From Streptomyces albiflavescens (GTDB lineage: Bacteria > Actinomycetota > Actinomycetes > Streptomycetales > Streptomycetaceae): 64,000 bases of DNA. This document shows positions 54,429 to 62,778 of the stretch, in pieces. The stretch is taken from contig NZ_BMMM01000007.1 of NCBI RefSeq assembly GCF_014645835.1, positions 24,607 through 88,606 of the forward strand, in the 5' to 3' direction. The notes below the pieces were generated by a model. It saw nothing but the letters and a program-made list of their open reading frames with translations. It was not told the origin of the DNA and did no database searches. Positions within the stretch are counted from its first letter, which is position 1; the number at the start of each line of letters is the position of its first letter. The position numbers and the translations under genes were made by a program.

Positions 54429-55852
54429 TGTCCGTCCCTCGGCTGGTCATTGCCGCGCCCTCCTCGGGCAGCGGCAAGACCACCGTTGCCACGGGGCTGA
54501 TGGCGGCCTTCGCCTCGCGGGGGCTTGCCGTGTCCCCGCACAAGGTGGGGCCCGACTACATCGATCCCGGGTATCACGCGCTCGCGACCGGGCGCGTGGG
54601 GCGGAATCTCGACGCGTATCTGTGCGGGGCGGAGTTGACCGCGCCGTTGTTCGCGCACGGTGCGCGAGGGTGCGATCTCGCTGTCGTCGAGGGTGTGATG
54701 GGGCTGTACGACGGGGCCGCGGGGCAGGGGGAGCTGGCCTCCACGGCTCATGTCGCGAAGTTGCTTCGGGCGCCTGTTGTGCTGGTGGTCGATGCGTCGT
54801 CGCAGTCGCGGTCCGTCGCCGCGCTGGTGCACGGGTTCGCTTCCTGGGATCCCGAGGTGCGGGTCGCGGGGGTGATCCTCAACAAGGTGGGGTCCGAGCG
54901 GCATGAGGTCATGCTGCGGGAGGCGTTGGACGAGTCCGGGGTGCCTGTTCTCGGGGAGCTTCGGCGGGTGCCGCAGGTGGACACGCCGTCTCGGCATCTT
55001 GGGCTGGTGCCTGTCGCCGAGCGGCGCTCGGAGGCGGTTGAGGCCGTCGCGGCCATGGCCTCACAGGTGCGCGCGGGCTGCGATCTAGAGGCCCTGCTCG
55101 CGTTGGCCCGGAGTGCGCCCGGGCTGTCCGGGACGGCCTGGGATGCGGCTGAGGCGGTTGCTTCTTCGCCCCCTCCGCCCCTTTCCTCCCCCAAGCTCTC
55201 GGCTTCGCTCGAACGGGGAGGACCCTCATCCGAGCCCAGGGGCTCCGCCGGCAGGACGATCGCTCTCGCCGGCGGTCCCGCCTTCACCTTCTCCTACGCC
55301 GAGCATGCCGAGCTGCTGGCCGCGGCCGGGGCCGACGTCGTCACCTTCGATCCGCTCCATGACGAGCAACTACCCGAAGGGACAGGCGGGTTGGTCATCG
55401 GAGGCGGGTTTCCCGAGGTGTACGCGCCCGCGCTGTCCGCCAACGAGCCGCTCCGGAAGGCCATCTCCGAGCTCGCGCTCAGTGGCGCGCCCGTTGCCGC
55501 CGAGTGTGCCGGGCTGCTCTATCTGTGCCGTGAGCTCGACGGGCAGCCCATGTGCGGGGTGCTCGACGCCACGGCCCGGATGAGCGAGCGGCTCACCCTG
55601 GGCTACCGGGACGCCGTCGCCGTGTCCGACAGTGTGCTCGCCGCGGCCGGGACCCGGATGCGCGGGCACGAGTTCCACCGCACCGTCGTCGAGCCCGGCG
55701 CCGGGGCGGCTCCCGCCTGGGGGGTGCGCGCCCCTCAAAAGCGCGTCGAAGGTTTCGTACAACAAGGTGTGCACGCGAGTTATCTGCACACGCACTGGGC
55801 GTCCGAGCCCGGTGTCGCCCGTCGGTTCGTGGAGAGGTGCCTGACGTCATGA
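54428..55852 (+). CDS. cobB: Cobyrinate/hydrogenobyrinate a,c-diamide synthase CobB (CbiA)
   Basis: 474 residues. N-terminal synthetase domain with APSSGSGKTT and KVGPDYIDPGYH; C-terminal glutamine amidotransferase with Cys360 in AECAGLLYL and a final HTHWAS His. Amidates the a and c carboxylates. Inter-domain linker contains a Ser/Pro-rich stretch encoded by a Streptomyces hairpin repeat (55185-55225). ATG 54428 chosen (GTG 54422/54425 also in frame). Ends overlapping cobI. Confidence 0.95.
   Translation: MSVPRLVIAAPSSGSGKTTVATGLMAAFASRGLAVSPHKVGPDYIDPGYHALATGRVGRNLDAYLCGAELTAPLFAHGARGCDLAVVEGVMGLYDGAAGQGELASTAHVAKLLRAPVVLVVDASSQSRSVAALVHGFASWDPEVRVAGVILNKVGSERHEVMLREALDESGVPVLGELRRVPQVDTPSRHLGLVPVAERRSEAVEAVAAMASQVRAGCDLEALLALARSAPGLSGTAWDAAEAVASSPPPPLSSPKLSASLERGGPSSEPRGSAGRTIALAGGPAFTFSYAEHAELLAAAGADVVTFDPLHDEQLPEGTGGLVIGGGFPEVYAPALSANEPLRKAISELALSGAPVAAECAGLLYLCRELDGQPMCGVLDATARMSERLTLGYRDAVAVSDSVLAAAGTRMRGHEFHRTVVEPGAGAAPAWGVRAPQKRVEGFVQQGVHASYLHTHWASEPGVARRFVERCLTS
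55185..55225. repeat. Hairpin repeat inside the cobB linker
   Basis: CCTCCCCCAAGCTCTCGGCT through GAACGGGGAGGACCC. This is the common Streptomyces intergenic palindrome type but in frame here, encoding SSPKLSASLERGGP between the two CobB domains. Confidence 0.75.
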
Positions 55853-56580
55853 GCAGCAAGCTGATCGGTGTCGGGGTCGGTCCCGGCGATCCGGAGCTGG
55901 TGACCGTCAAGGGCGTCAACGCTCTGCGGACCGCCGAGGTCGTCGTGGTGCCGGTCATGGACACGGGAGAGCAGGGGCGCGCCGAGGCGACCGTCCTGCA
56001 CTACGTGCCCGAGGAGAAGGTCGTACGCGTCGTCTTCGCGCTCAACGAGCGGAGCGACCGGGGGCGGCGCGAGGCCGCCTGGGACGCCGCCGGTGCGCGC
56101 GTCGCGGAGTTGCTCCAGAGGCACGCCGCCGTCGCCTTCGCCACCATCGGCGACCCCAACGTGTACTCGACCTTCACCTATCTCGCGCACACCATCGGGG
56201 AGCTCGTACCGGGGACGGAGATCGAGACCGTGCCCGGTATCACCGCCATGCAGGACCTCGCCGCGCGGTCGGGGGCCGTGCTCACGGAGGGGACGGAGCC
56301 GCTCACCCTGGTGCCGGTGACCGCCGGGGCCGCTGTGCTCAAGGACGCCCTGAACGGGCCCGGCACGGTCGTCGCGTACAAGTTCGGGCGGCAGGCGCGG
56401 GAGGTCGCGGAGGCGCTGCGCGAGACCGGGCGGATCGACGACGCCGTGTGGGGCTCGGCGCTCGGGCTCGAGGACGAGTCGATCAGGCCGGCGGGCGAAC
56501 TCGACGGTGGGCCGCTGCCGTACCTCTCCACGCTCATCGCGCCCGCTCGGCGTGACGGCGGACGCGGCGGAAAACTGTGA
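55849..56580 (+). CDS. cobI: Precorrin-2 C20-methyltransferase CobI
   Basis: 243 residues, tetrapyrrole methylase fold. N-terminal GVGVGPGDPELVTVK SAM loop; FATIGDPNVYSTFTY and PGITAMQDLAA active-site regions. Methylates precorrin-2 at C20 with SAM. ATG overlaps cobB stop. Last gene of the first cob operon; 17 bp beyond is the stop of the convergent ZIP gene. Confidence 0.95.
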   Translation: MSSKLIGVGVGPGDPELVTVKGVNALRTAEVVVVPVMDTGEQGRAEATVLHYVPEEKVVRVVFALNERSDRGRREAAWDAAGARVAELLQRHAAVAFATIGDPNVYSTFTYLAHTIGELVPGTEIETVPGITAMQDLAARSGAVLTEGTEPLTLVPVTAGAAVLKDALNGPGTVVAYKFGRQAREVAEALRETGRIDDAVWGSALGLEDESIRPAGELDGGPLPYLSTLIAPARRDGGRGGKL

Positions 56581-56597
56581 GCGGTCCCGGGCGCGGC

Positions 56598-57326
56598 TCA
56601 GCCCGCGATGCCCACCACCAGCCAGATGAAGCCCACGCCCGCGACCGTGCACAGCAGGGTCGATCGGGCCGGGTGCTCGTGATGTGCCTCGGGCAGGATC
56701 TCGGCGGCGGCGAGGTAGAGCAGTACGCCGCCGAAGAGGCCGAGATAGCCGCCGAGCAGCTTCTCCGGGATGGTGACGAAGAGCGTGGAGGCCGCGCCGA
56801 CCACCGGGGCCGCCGCATCCGCGAACAGCATCGTGATCGCCTTGCGGCGGGCGTTCCCGTACAGGCTCGTGATCGTGTACGTGTTGAAGCCGTCCGCGAA
56901 GTCGTGGGCGATCACCGCGAGGGCGACCGCCAGGCCCATGCCGCCGCCGACCTGGAACGCGGCGCCGATCGCGACACCGTCCATCGCACTGTGGCCGACC
57001 ATCGCGGCGGCCGCCGTCAGGCCCACCTCGGGCGCGCGTCCGCCGTTCTCCTCGCCCCCGTGCGCGGCCTGACGGTGGGCCAACAGGCGTTCCACCAGAT
57101 GGGCCAGCAGGAATCCGGCCACGAAGAGAAGGAGCGCGGCGGGTACGCCGAAGACCGCCTCGCCGGCCGCCCGCAGCGCCTCCGGCAGCAGGTCCATGCC
57201 GACCACACCGAGCATCAGGCCGCCGGCCAGGCCCAGCACCAGATGGCGGCGGTCGGTCACGTGCTGTGCCGTCCAGCCGCCGACCAGCGTCATCAGGAAC
57301 GCGCCGAGCGCGACGAGGACCGCCAT
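56598..57326 (-). CDS. ZIP family divalent metal transporter
   Basis: 242 residues, eight membrane helices, His-containing loop (LLAHRQAAHGGEENGG) between helices 3 and 4. Helix 4 metal site MVGHSAMDGVAIG and helix 5 AHDFADGFNTY match the HNxxD and HExPH-like positions in variant form. ZIPs import Zn2+, Fe2+, Mn2+ or Co2+. It is antisense inside the cobalamin gene set, which suggests cobalt import; no B12 riboswitch precedes it. Confidence 0.88.
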   Translation of the reverse strand: MAVLVALGAFLMTLVGGWTAQHVTDRRHLVLGLAGGLMLGVVGMDLLPEALRAAGEAVFGVPAALLLFVAGFLLAHLVERLLAHRQAAHGGEENGGRAPEVGLTAAAAMVGHSAMDGVAIGAAFQVGGGMGLAVALAVIAHDFADGFNTYTITSLYGNARRKAITMLFADAAAPVVGAASTLFVTIPEKLLGGYLGLFGGVLLYLAAAEILPEAHHEHPARSTLLCTVAGVGFIWLVVGIAG

Positions 57327-57433
57327 ACGCCCTTGCTATCCGATCGACCCCCGTTCGCGCACGTCCGACGACGGCCGCACGAGCACTGACTTTTCGCAGC
57401 ACCCGAGTTTTTCGTAGGAGAGGACCGATTCCC

Positions 57434-58258
57434 ATGGCCGATGCCCCCACCGGCAAGGTGACCTTCGTCGGGGCAGGGCCCGGCGCCGCCGACCTGCTGA
57501 CGTTCCGCGCCGCGCGCGCCATCGCCGAGGCAGACGTCGTGATCTGGGCGGCCAGCCTGGTACAGGCCGAGGTCCTCGACCACGCGCGCGAGGGCGCGGA
57601 GATCCTCGACTCGGCGACCATGTCGCTGGAGGACGTCGTCGCCGTGTACCAGCGGGCGCGCGCGGAGGGCCTGAGGGTGGCTCGGATCCACTCCGGCGAC
57701 CCGGCTCTGTGGGGCGGTACGCAGGAGCAGGTCGACCGATGCGCGGAGATCGGCATCGAGACCGAGATCATCCCGGGTGTCTCCTCCTTCTCCGCCGTCG
57801 CCGCGCTCGCGCAGCGCGAACTGACGATTCCCGAGGTCGCCCAGTCCGTGATCCTCACCCGGCTCGGCGGCGGCAAGACGCCCATGCCGCCCGGCGAGGA
57901 GGTCCGCGAGTTCGCCCGGCACGGCACGACCATGGCGCTGTTCCTGTCGGCCGCCCGCAGCGGCCAGCTCGTACGGGAGCTGCTGGAGGGCGGCTACCCC
58001 ACCTCCACGCCGGTCGTGGTCGCGTATCAGGCGACCTGGCCGGAGGAGCTGATCGTGAAGTGCACGATCGAGACGCTGGAGGAGACCGTCAAGGAGCACA
58101 AGCTCTGGAAGCACACACTCTTTCTGGTCGGCCCTGCGCTCGACGCGAGCGGCACCCGCTCGCATCTCTACCACCCCGGTCACTTCCACGGGTTCCGCAA
58201 GGCCGACCCGCGGGCGCGCGCGGAGCTGCGCGCGGCGCGGAAGGGCGATCCGTCGTGA
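57434..58258 (+). CDS. cobM: Precorrin-4 C11-methyltransferase CobM
   Basis: 274 residues, tetrapyrrole methylase. FVGAGPGAADLLT SAM loop, HSGDPALWGG and PGVSSFSAVAALAQ signature regions. Adds the C11 methyl. Strong GGAGAGG ribosome binding site before the ATG. Starts the second block of cob genes; 107 bp upstream (57327-57433) hold its promoter, with no riboswitch visible. Stop overlaps cobL as GTGA. Confidence 0.95.
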   Translation: MADAPTGKVTFVGAGPGAADLLTFRAARAIAEADVVIWAASLVQAEVLDHAREGAEILDSATMSLEDVVAVYQRARAEGLRVARIHSGDPALWGGTQEQVDRCAEIGIETEIIPGVSSFSAVAALAQRELTIPEVAQSVILTRLGGGKTPMPPGEEVREFARHGTTMALFLSAARSGQLVRELLEGGYPTSTPVVVAYQATWPEELIVKCTIETLEETVKEHKLWKHTLFLVGPALDASGTRSHLYHPGHFHGFRKADPRARAELRAARKGDPS

Positions 58259-59517
58259 TCAGTGTCTTCGGTACGGGGACGGGGGCGCCGCTGCCCCCGG
58301 CTGCCACGTCCGCTCTCGCCGAGGCCGGGCTGGTCGTGGGTGCCCGGCGGCATCTCGCGGCCGTGCGGCCGCCGGAGGAGGCCGAGCAGATCGTCCTCGG
58401 GCCGCTCGCTCCCGCCCTCGACGACATCGAGCGATACCTGAAAAAGGGAGAGAAGCGGGAAGGCCGGGTCGTCGTACTCGCCTCGGGCGACCCCGGGTTC
58501 TTCGGAATCGTGCGGGCGCTGGCCGAGCGATTCGGGGCGGACCGGCTGGACGTCAGCCCCGGCGTCTCGTCCGTCGCCACCGCCTTCGCGCGGCTCGGAC
58601 TGCCCTGGGACGACGCGGTGGTCGTCAGCGCGCACGGGCGTGACCTGCGCACGGCCGTCCAGGTCTGCCGCTCCCAGCCCAAGGTGGCCGTACTGACCGG
58701 ACCCGGCTCCGGACCCGCCGAGCTGGGCGCCGCCCTCGCGTACCGCAGCGCCGAACGCGTCCTCGTCGTGGCGAGCGCCCTGGGCGACCCCGAGCACGAG
58801 CGCGTGGAGCGGGTCACGCCCGCCGAGGCCGCGGGCCGTGACTGGGGTACGGCCGTGAGCGTCGTCCTGTGCCTGGACGAGGCACGTGCCCTCGCCCCCG
58901 TACGGACCGTCGCCGGGCCGCCGCCCGGGCCCGTGCAATGGGCCCTGGACGAGAGCGAGTTCGCACACCGCGACTCGATGATCAGCAAGTTCGAGGTACG
59001 GGCCCTCGCGCTGGCCCGGCTCGGGCCGCGCCTCGGCGAGCTGATCTGGGACGTCGGCGCGGGCTCCGGGTCCGTCGCCGTCGAGTGCGCGCGGTTCGGT
59101 GCCGCCGTCACCGCGATCGAGAAGACGCGGGACGGCTGCGACCGCATCCGCGCCAACGCCGAGGCGCACGGCGTGGACGTACGGGTGGTGCACGGGGCAG
59201 CGCCCACGGTGCTGTCCGATCTGGACGACCCGGACGCGGTCTTCATCGGCGGCGGCGGACGTGAACTGCCCGCCATCGTCACGGTCTGCGCGCGGCGGGC
59301 CCGGCGGGCCGTCGTGGTCGCCATGGCCGCGCTGGACCGGGTGCCGGCGGCCCGGGACGCCCTCACCGGCGCCGGGTTCGACTGTGACGGCGTGCTGCTG
59401 CAGTCGTCGCGGCTGGCGCCGCTGCCGGGTGGCGTCACCCGGCTCGCGGCCACCAATCCCGTTTTTCTGCTGTGGGGCGTCCGGCCTCCGGCCCGTACCG
59501 AAGGAGTCCCCCAGTGA
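58255..59517 (+). CDS. cobL: Precorrin-6Y C5,15-methyltransferase CobL (CbiE-CbiT fusion)
   Basis: 420 residues. CbiE methylase domain (residues ~1-220, ASGDPGFFGIVRAL, PGVSSVATAFARLG) followed by a CbiT class I methyltransferase/decarboxylase (LIWDVGAGSGSVAVECAR, residues ~262-279). Methylates C5 and C15 and removes the C12 acetate carboxyl. GTG overlaps cobM stop; the stop overlaps cobJ. Confidence 0.95.
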   Translation: MISVFGTGTGAPLPPAATSALAEAGLVVGARRHLAAVRPPEEAEQIVLGPLAPALDDIERYLKKGEKREGRVVVLASGDPGFFGIVRALAERFGADRLDVSPGVSSVATAFARLGLPWDDAVVVSAHGRDLRTAVQVCRSQPKVAVLTGPGSGPAELGAALAYRSAERVLVVASALGDPEHERVERVTPAEAAGRDWGTAVSVVLCLDEARALAPVRTVAGPPPGPVQWALDESEFAHRDSMISKFEVRALALARLGPRLGELIWDVGAGSGSVAVECARFGAAVTAIEKTRDGCDRIRANAEAHGVDVRVVHGAAPTVLSDLDDPDAVFIGGGGRELPAIVTVCARRARRAVVVAMAALDRVPAARDALTGAGFDCDGVLLQSSRLAPLPGGVTRLAATNPVFLLWGVRPPARTEGVPQ

Positions 59518-61220
59518 TCGGCCTGATTTCCGCCACGGCGGCGGGGGCGGTGGCCCGTGACCGGCTCGCCACCGCCTGGCCCACCCGTACGCGGGTGTAC
59601 GACGGGTCCGTGGGGGACGCCGTGCGGGCCGCGTTCGCGGAGTGCGAGCAGGTGGTGTGCTTCCTCGCCACCGGGGCTGTCGTACGGCTTGTCGCACCGC
59701 TGCTGAACGACAAGACCTCCGACCCGGGGATCGTGTGCGTCGACGAGGCGGGCCGGTTTGCCGTGTCCCTCGTCGGGGGGCACGGGGGCGGTGCGAACGA
59801 ACTGGCCCGCGAGGTGGGCGAGTTGCTGGGGGCCGAGCCCGTGGTGACCACGGCGACCGACTCCGCCGGCGTGCCGGGGCTGGATACGCTCGGGTTCCCC
59901 GTGGAGGGGGATGTCGCCGGGGTCTCCAGGGCCATGTTGGACGGGGAGCCCGTCGCGCTGGACGCGGAGTTGCCGTGGCCGCTGCCCGCGTTGCCGTCGA
60001 ATGTGACGTACCCGGCGCCGGGGGCTGCGCCCACCATCCGCGTCAGCGACCGTGCCCTTGAGCCCGGAGACCGTGAGGTGGTGCTCCGACCCCCCTCTCT
60101 GATCGTCGGCGTCGGGGCCTCCAAGGGCGCGCCCGTCGACGAGGTGCTCGGGCTGGTCGAGGACGCCCTGCGGGAGGCCGGGCTGTCGGAACGGTCCGTC
60201 GCCGAGATCGCCACCGTCGACGCCAAGGCGGACGAGCCCGGCATCCTCGGGGCCGCCGAGCGGCTCGGGGTGCCCGTCGTCACGTACTCCGCCGAGGAGT
60301 TGGCGAAGGTCGAGGTGCCGAATCCCTCGGACGCTCCGCTCGCCGCCGTCGGGACCCCTTCCGTGGCGGAGGCCGCCGCCCTCGTACGCGGGGGTGAACT
60401 TCTCGTCCCCAAGCGGAAGTCGGAGCGCACGGACGGGCAGCCGGCGATGGCGACCTGTGCCGTCGTGCGTCGCCTTGCGCGCGGGCGGCTCGCCGTCGTC
60501 GGGCTCGGACCGGGGGCGCGCGACCTGCTCACCCCCCGTGCCAAGGACGAACTCCGCCGCGCCTCGGTGCTCGTCGGGCTCGATCAGTACGTCGACCAGA
60601 TCCGCGATCTGCTGCGGCCCGGGACCCGGGTCCTGGAGTCGGGTCTCGGCGCCGAGGAGGAGCGGGCGCGTACGGCGGTGGCTCAGGCCCGGCGCGGGCA
60701 GGCCGTCGCGTTGATCGGCAGCGGCGACGCGGGCGTGTACGCGATGGCGTCGCCCGCGCTGGCCGAGGCGTCCGACGACATCGACGTGGTCGGGGTGCCC
60801 GGAGTGACCGCGGCGCTCGCGGCCGGGGCCATCCTGGGCGCGCCGCTGGGCCACGACCACGTGTCGATCAGCCTCTCCGATCTCCACACGCCCTGGGAGG
60901 TCATCGAGCGGCGCGTGCGCGCGGCGGCCGAGGCGGACATCGTGGTCACCTTCTACAACCCCCGCAGTCGGGGCCGGGACTGGCAGCTGCCGAAGGCGCT
61001 CGCGATCCTCGCCGAGCACCGGGAGCCGACGACGCCGGTGGGTGTCGTACGCAATGCCTCCCGGGCCGACGAGTCGAGCCGGGTGACGACGCTGGGGTCC
61101 CTGGATCCGGCGATCGTGGACATGATGACCGTGGTGACCGTGGGCAATACGGCGACCCGTGAGATCGCCGGGCGCATGGTGACACCGCGCGGCTACCGCT
61201 GGCAGGAGGAGCCCAAGTGA
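59514..61220 (+). CDS. cobJ: CbiG-CbiH fusion: precorrin-3B C17-methyltransferase CobJ
   Basis: 568 residues. Residues ~1-330 are CbiG-like (FLATGAVVRLVAPLL, GGHGGGANELA, then ASKGAPVDEVLGLVE); residues ~335-568 are the CbiH/CobJ methylase (VVGLGPGARDLLTPRAK, IGSGDAGVYAMASPALA, VTFYNPRSRGRDWQ). The methylase contracts the ring at C17; CbiG opens the delta-lactone in the anaerobic route. AAGGAG ribosome binding site precedes the GTG. Stop overlaps cobH as GTGA. Confidence 0.94.
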   Translation: MIGLISATAAGAVARDRLATAWPTRTRVYDGSVGDAVRAAFAECEQVVCFLATGAVVRLVAPLLNDKTSDPGIVCVDEAGRFAVSLVGGHGGGANELAREVGELLGAEPVVTTATDSAGVPGLDTLGFPVEGDVAGVSRAMLDGEPVALDAELPWPLPALPSNVTYPAPGAAPTIRVSDRALEPGDREVVLRPPSLIVGVGASKGAPVDEVLGLVEDALREAGLSERSVAEIATVDAKADEPGILGAAERLGVPVVTYSAEELAKVEVPNPSDAPLAAVGTPSVAEAAALVRGGELLVPKRKSERTDGQPAMATCAVVRRLARGRLAVVGLGPGARDLLTPRAKDELRRASVLVGLDQYVDQIRDLLRPGTRVLESGLGAEEERARTAVAQARRGQAVALIGSGDAGVYAMASPALAEASDDIDVVGVPGVTAALAAGAILGAPLGHDHVSISLSDLHTPWEVIERRVRAAAEADIVVTFYNPRSRGRDWQLPKALAILAEHREPTTPVGVVRNASRADESSRVTTLGSLDPAIVDMMTVVTVGNTATREIAGRMVTPRGYRWQEEPK

Positions 61221-61846
61221 GCCGAGTGAGCCAGGTGTTCCCCGAGACCCGGGTCGTGCACCCCATCGAGCAGGAGTCCTTCCGGCGGCTGCGCGCCCGC
61301 CTGGACACCTCGCACTTCGCGCCGCTGACGCGCGCGGTGGTGGAGCGGGTCATCCACTCCGCGGCCGACCTGGAGTACGCGATGGACCTCGTCACGGACG
61401 AGGTCGCCCTCGAGAAGGCGCACGCGGCGCTGCACGCCGGGGCGCCCGTCGTGGTGGACGTCGAGATGGTCGCGGCGGGCATCACGCGCCGTGACACCGT
61501 CTGTCGTCTCAAGGACGCCAAGTCGGGCCCCGGTCTGACCCGTTCGGCCCATGCGATCCGGCTCGCGTACGAGGATGTCGGTCCCGGTGCGCTCTGGGTG
61601 ATCGGCTGCGCGCCGACCGCTCTGGAGGAGTTGCTGAGGCTGGACGCCGATCCGGCGCTCGTCATCGGTCTGCCCGTCGGTTTCGTCGGCGCGGCCGAGT
61701 CCAAGGCCGCGCTCCGCGAAAGCGGGCTGCCCGCGGTCAGCAACGTGTCCGAGAAGGGCGGTTCGGCGGTCGCCGCCGCCGCGCTGAACGCCCTGCTGTA
61801 CCACCCCGTGACCAAGGCCTCCGAGCCTTCTAAGGAGAAATCGTGA
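61217..61846 (+). CDS. cobH: Precorrin-8X methylmutase CobH (CbiC)
   Basis: 209 residues. Catalytic His47 in ERVIHSAADLEY; VVDVEMVAAGI and PVGFVGAAESKAALR are family blocks. Moves the C11 methyl to C12 giving hydrogenobyrinic (or cobyrinic) acid. GTG start overlaps the cobJ stop; its own stop overlaps the cbiX GTG. Confidence 0.96.
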   Translation: MSRVSQVFPETRVVHPIEQESFRRLRARLDTSHFAPLTRAVVERVIHSAADLEYAMDLVTDEVALEKAHAALHAGAPVVVDVEMVAAGITRRDTVCRLKDAKSGPGLTRSAHAIRLAYEDVGPGALWVIGCAPTALEELLRLDADPALVIGLPVGFVGAAESKAALRESGLPAVSNVSEKGGSAVAAAALNALLYHPVTKASEPSKEKS

Positions 61847-62778
61847 CCACCCCGCCCCCCGCCCTGCTCATCGCCGGACACGGCACCCGGGACGAGGCCG
61901 GCGCCGAGGCCTTCCGCGACTTCGTGCGGGAGTTGGGGCGCCGTCACCCCGAACTGCCCGTCGCGGGCGGGTTCATCGAGCTGTCCCCGCCGCCGCTGGG
62001 TGACGCCGTGGCCGAACTGGTCGAGCAGGGCGTACGGCGTTTCGCCGCCGTACCGCTGATGCTGGTGTCCGCCGGTCACGCCAAGGGGGACATCCCGGCG
62101 GCGCTGGCCCGCGAGAAGGAGCGGCACCCCGGAATCTCGTACACATACGGGCGTCCGCTGGGCCCGCACCCGTCGCTCCTTGCCGTCCTGGAGCGGCGGC
62201 TCGACGAGGCCCTCGGCGGCACGGCCCGCACTCCCGAGGACCGGTCGGATGTGACCGTCCTGCTCGTCGGGCGCGGCTCCACCGACCCGGACGCCAACGC
62301 CGAGGTGCACAAGGCGGCGCGGCTGCTGTGGGAGGGCCGGGGGTACGCGGGCGTCGAGACGGCGTTCGTGTCGCTGGCGGCGCCGGACGTGCCGTACGGG
62401 CTCGACCGCTGCGTGAAGCTGGGCGCGCGCCGCATCGTCGTGCTCCCCTACTTCCTCTTCACGGGCATCCTCCCCGACCGGGTGCGGCAGCAGACCGAGG
62501 GCTGGGCCGCCGCGCACCCCGAGGTCGAGGTGCGGTCCGCCGATGTGATCGGCCCCGAGCCGGAGCTGCTCGACCTCGTGATGGAGCGCTACCGCGAGGC
62601 CGTCAAGGGCGATCTGCGGATGAACTGCGACTCGTGCGTGTACCGCATCGCCCTGCCCGGCTTCGAGGACAAGGTGGGGCTTCCTCAGCAGCCGCACTTC
62701 CACCCGGACGACGACGGCGACCACCATCACGGGCACCACCACGGTGGTCACGCGCACTCTCACTCCCATGCGCACTGA
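61843..62778 (+). CDS. cbiX: Sirohydrochlorin cobaltochelatase/ferrochelatase-like CbiX with His-rich tail
   Basis: 311 residues. Double-domain CbiX: active-site His13 in IAGHGTRDE and His79 in SAGHAKGD, second half from VLLVGRGSTDPDANAE. After a CDSCVYR motif (possible extra metal or Fe-S ligand) the C-terminus is extremely His-rich (HHHGHHHGGHAHSHSHAH), as in long cobaltochelatases. Inserts Co2+ into sirohydrochlorin in the early-insertion pathway; in this context may also supply metal. GTG overlaps cobH stop. Confidence 0.93.
   Translation: MTTPPPALLIAGHGTRDEAGAEAFRDFVRELGRRHPELPVAGGFIELSPPPLGDAVAELVEQGVRRFAAVPLMLVSAGHAKGDIPAALAREKERHPGISYTYGRPLGPHPSLLAVLERRLDEALGGTARTPEDRSDVTVLLVGRGSTDPDANAEVHKAARLLWEGRGYAGVETAFVSLAAPDVPYGLDRCVKLGARRIVVLPYFLFTGILPDRVRQQTEGWAAAHPEVEVRSADVIGPEPELLDLVMERYREAVKGDLRMNCDSCVYRIALPGFEDKVGLPQQPHFHPDDDGDHHHGHHHGGHAHSHSHAH

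Noticed and set aside
57327..57433. Second cobalamin riboswitch before cobM
   Set aside because: Only 107 bp and none of the conserved core blocks found at 45393-45465.
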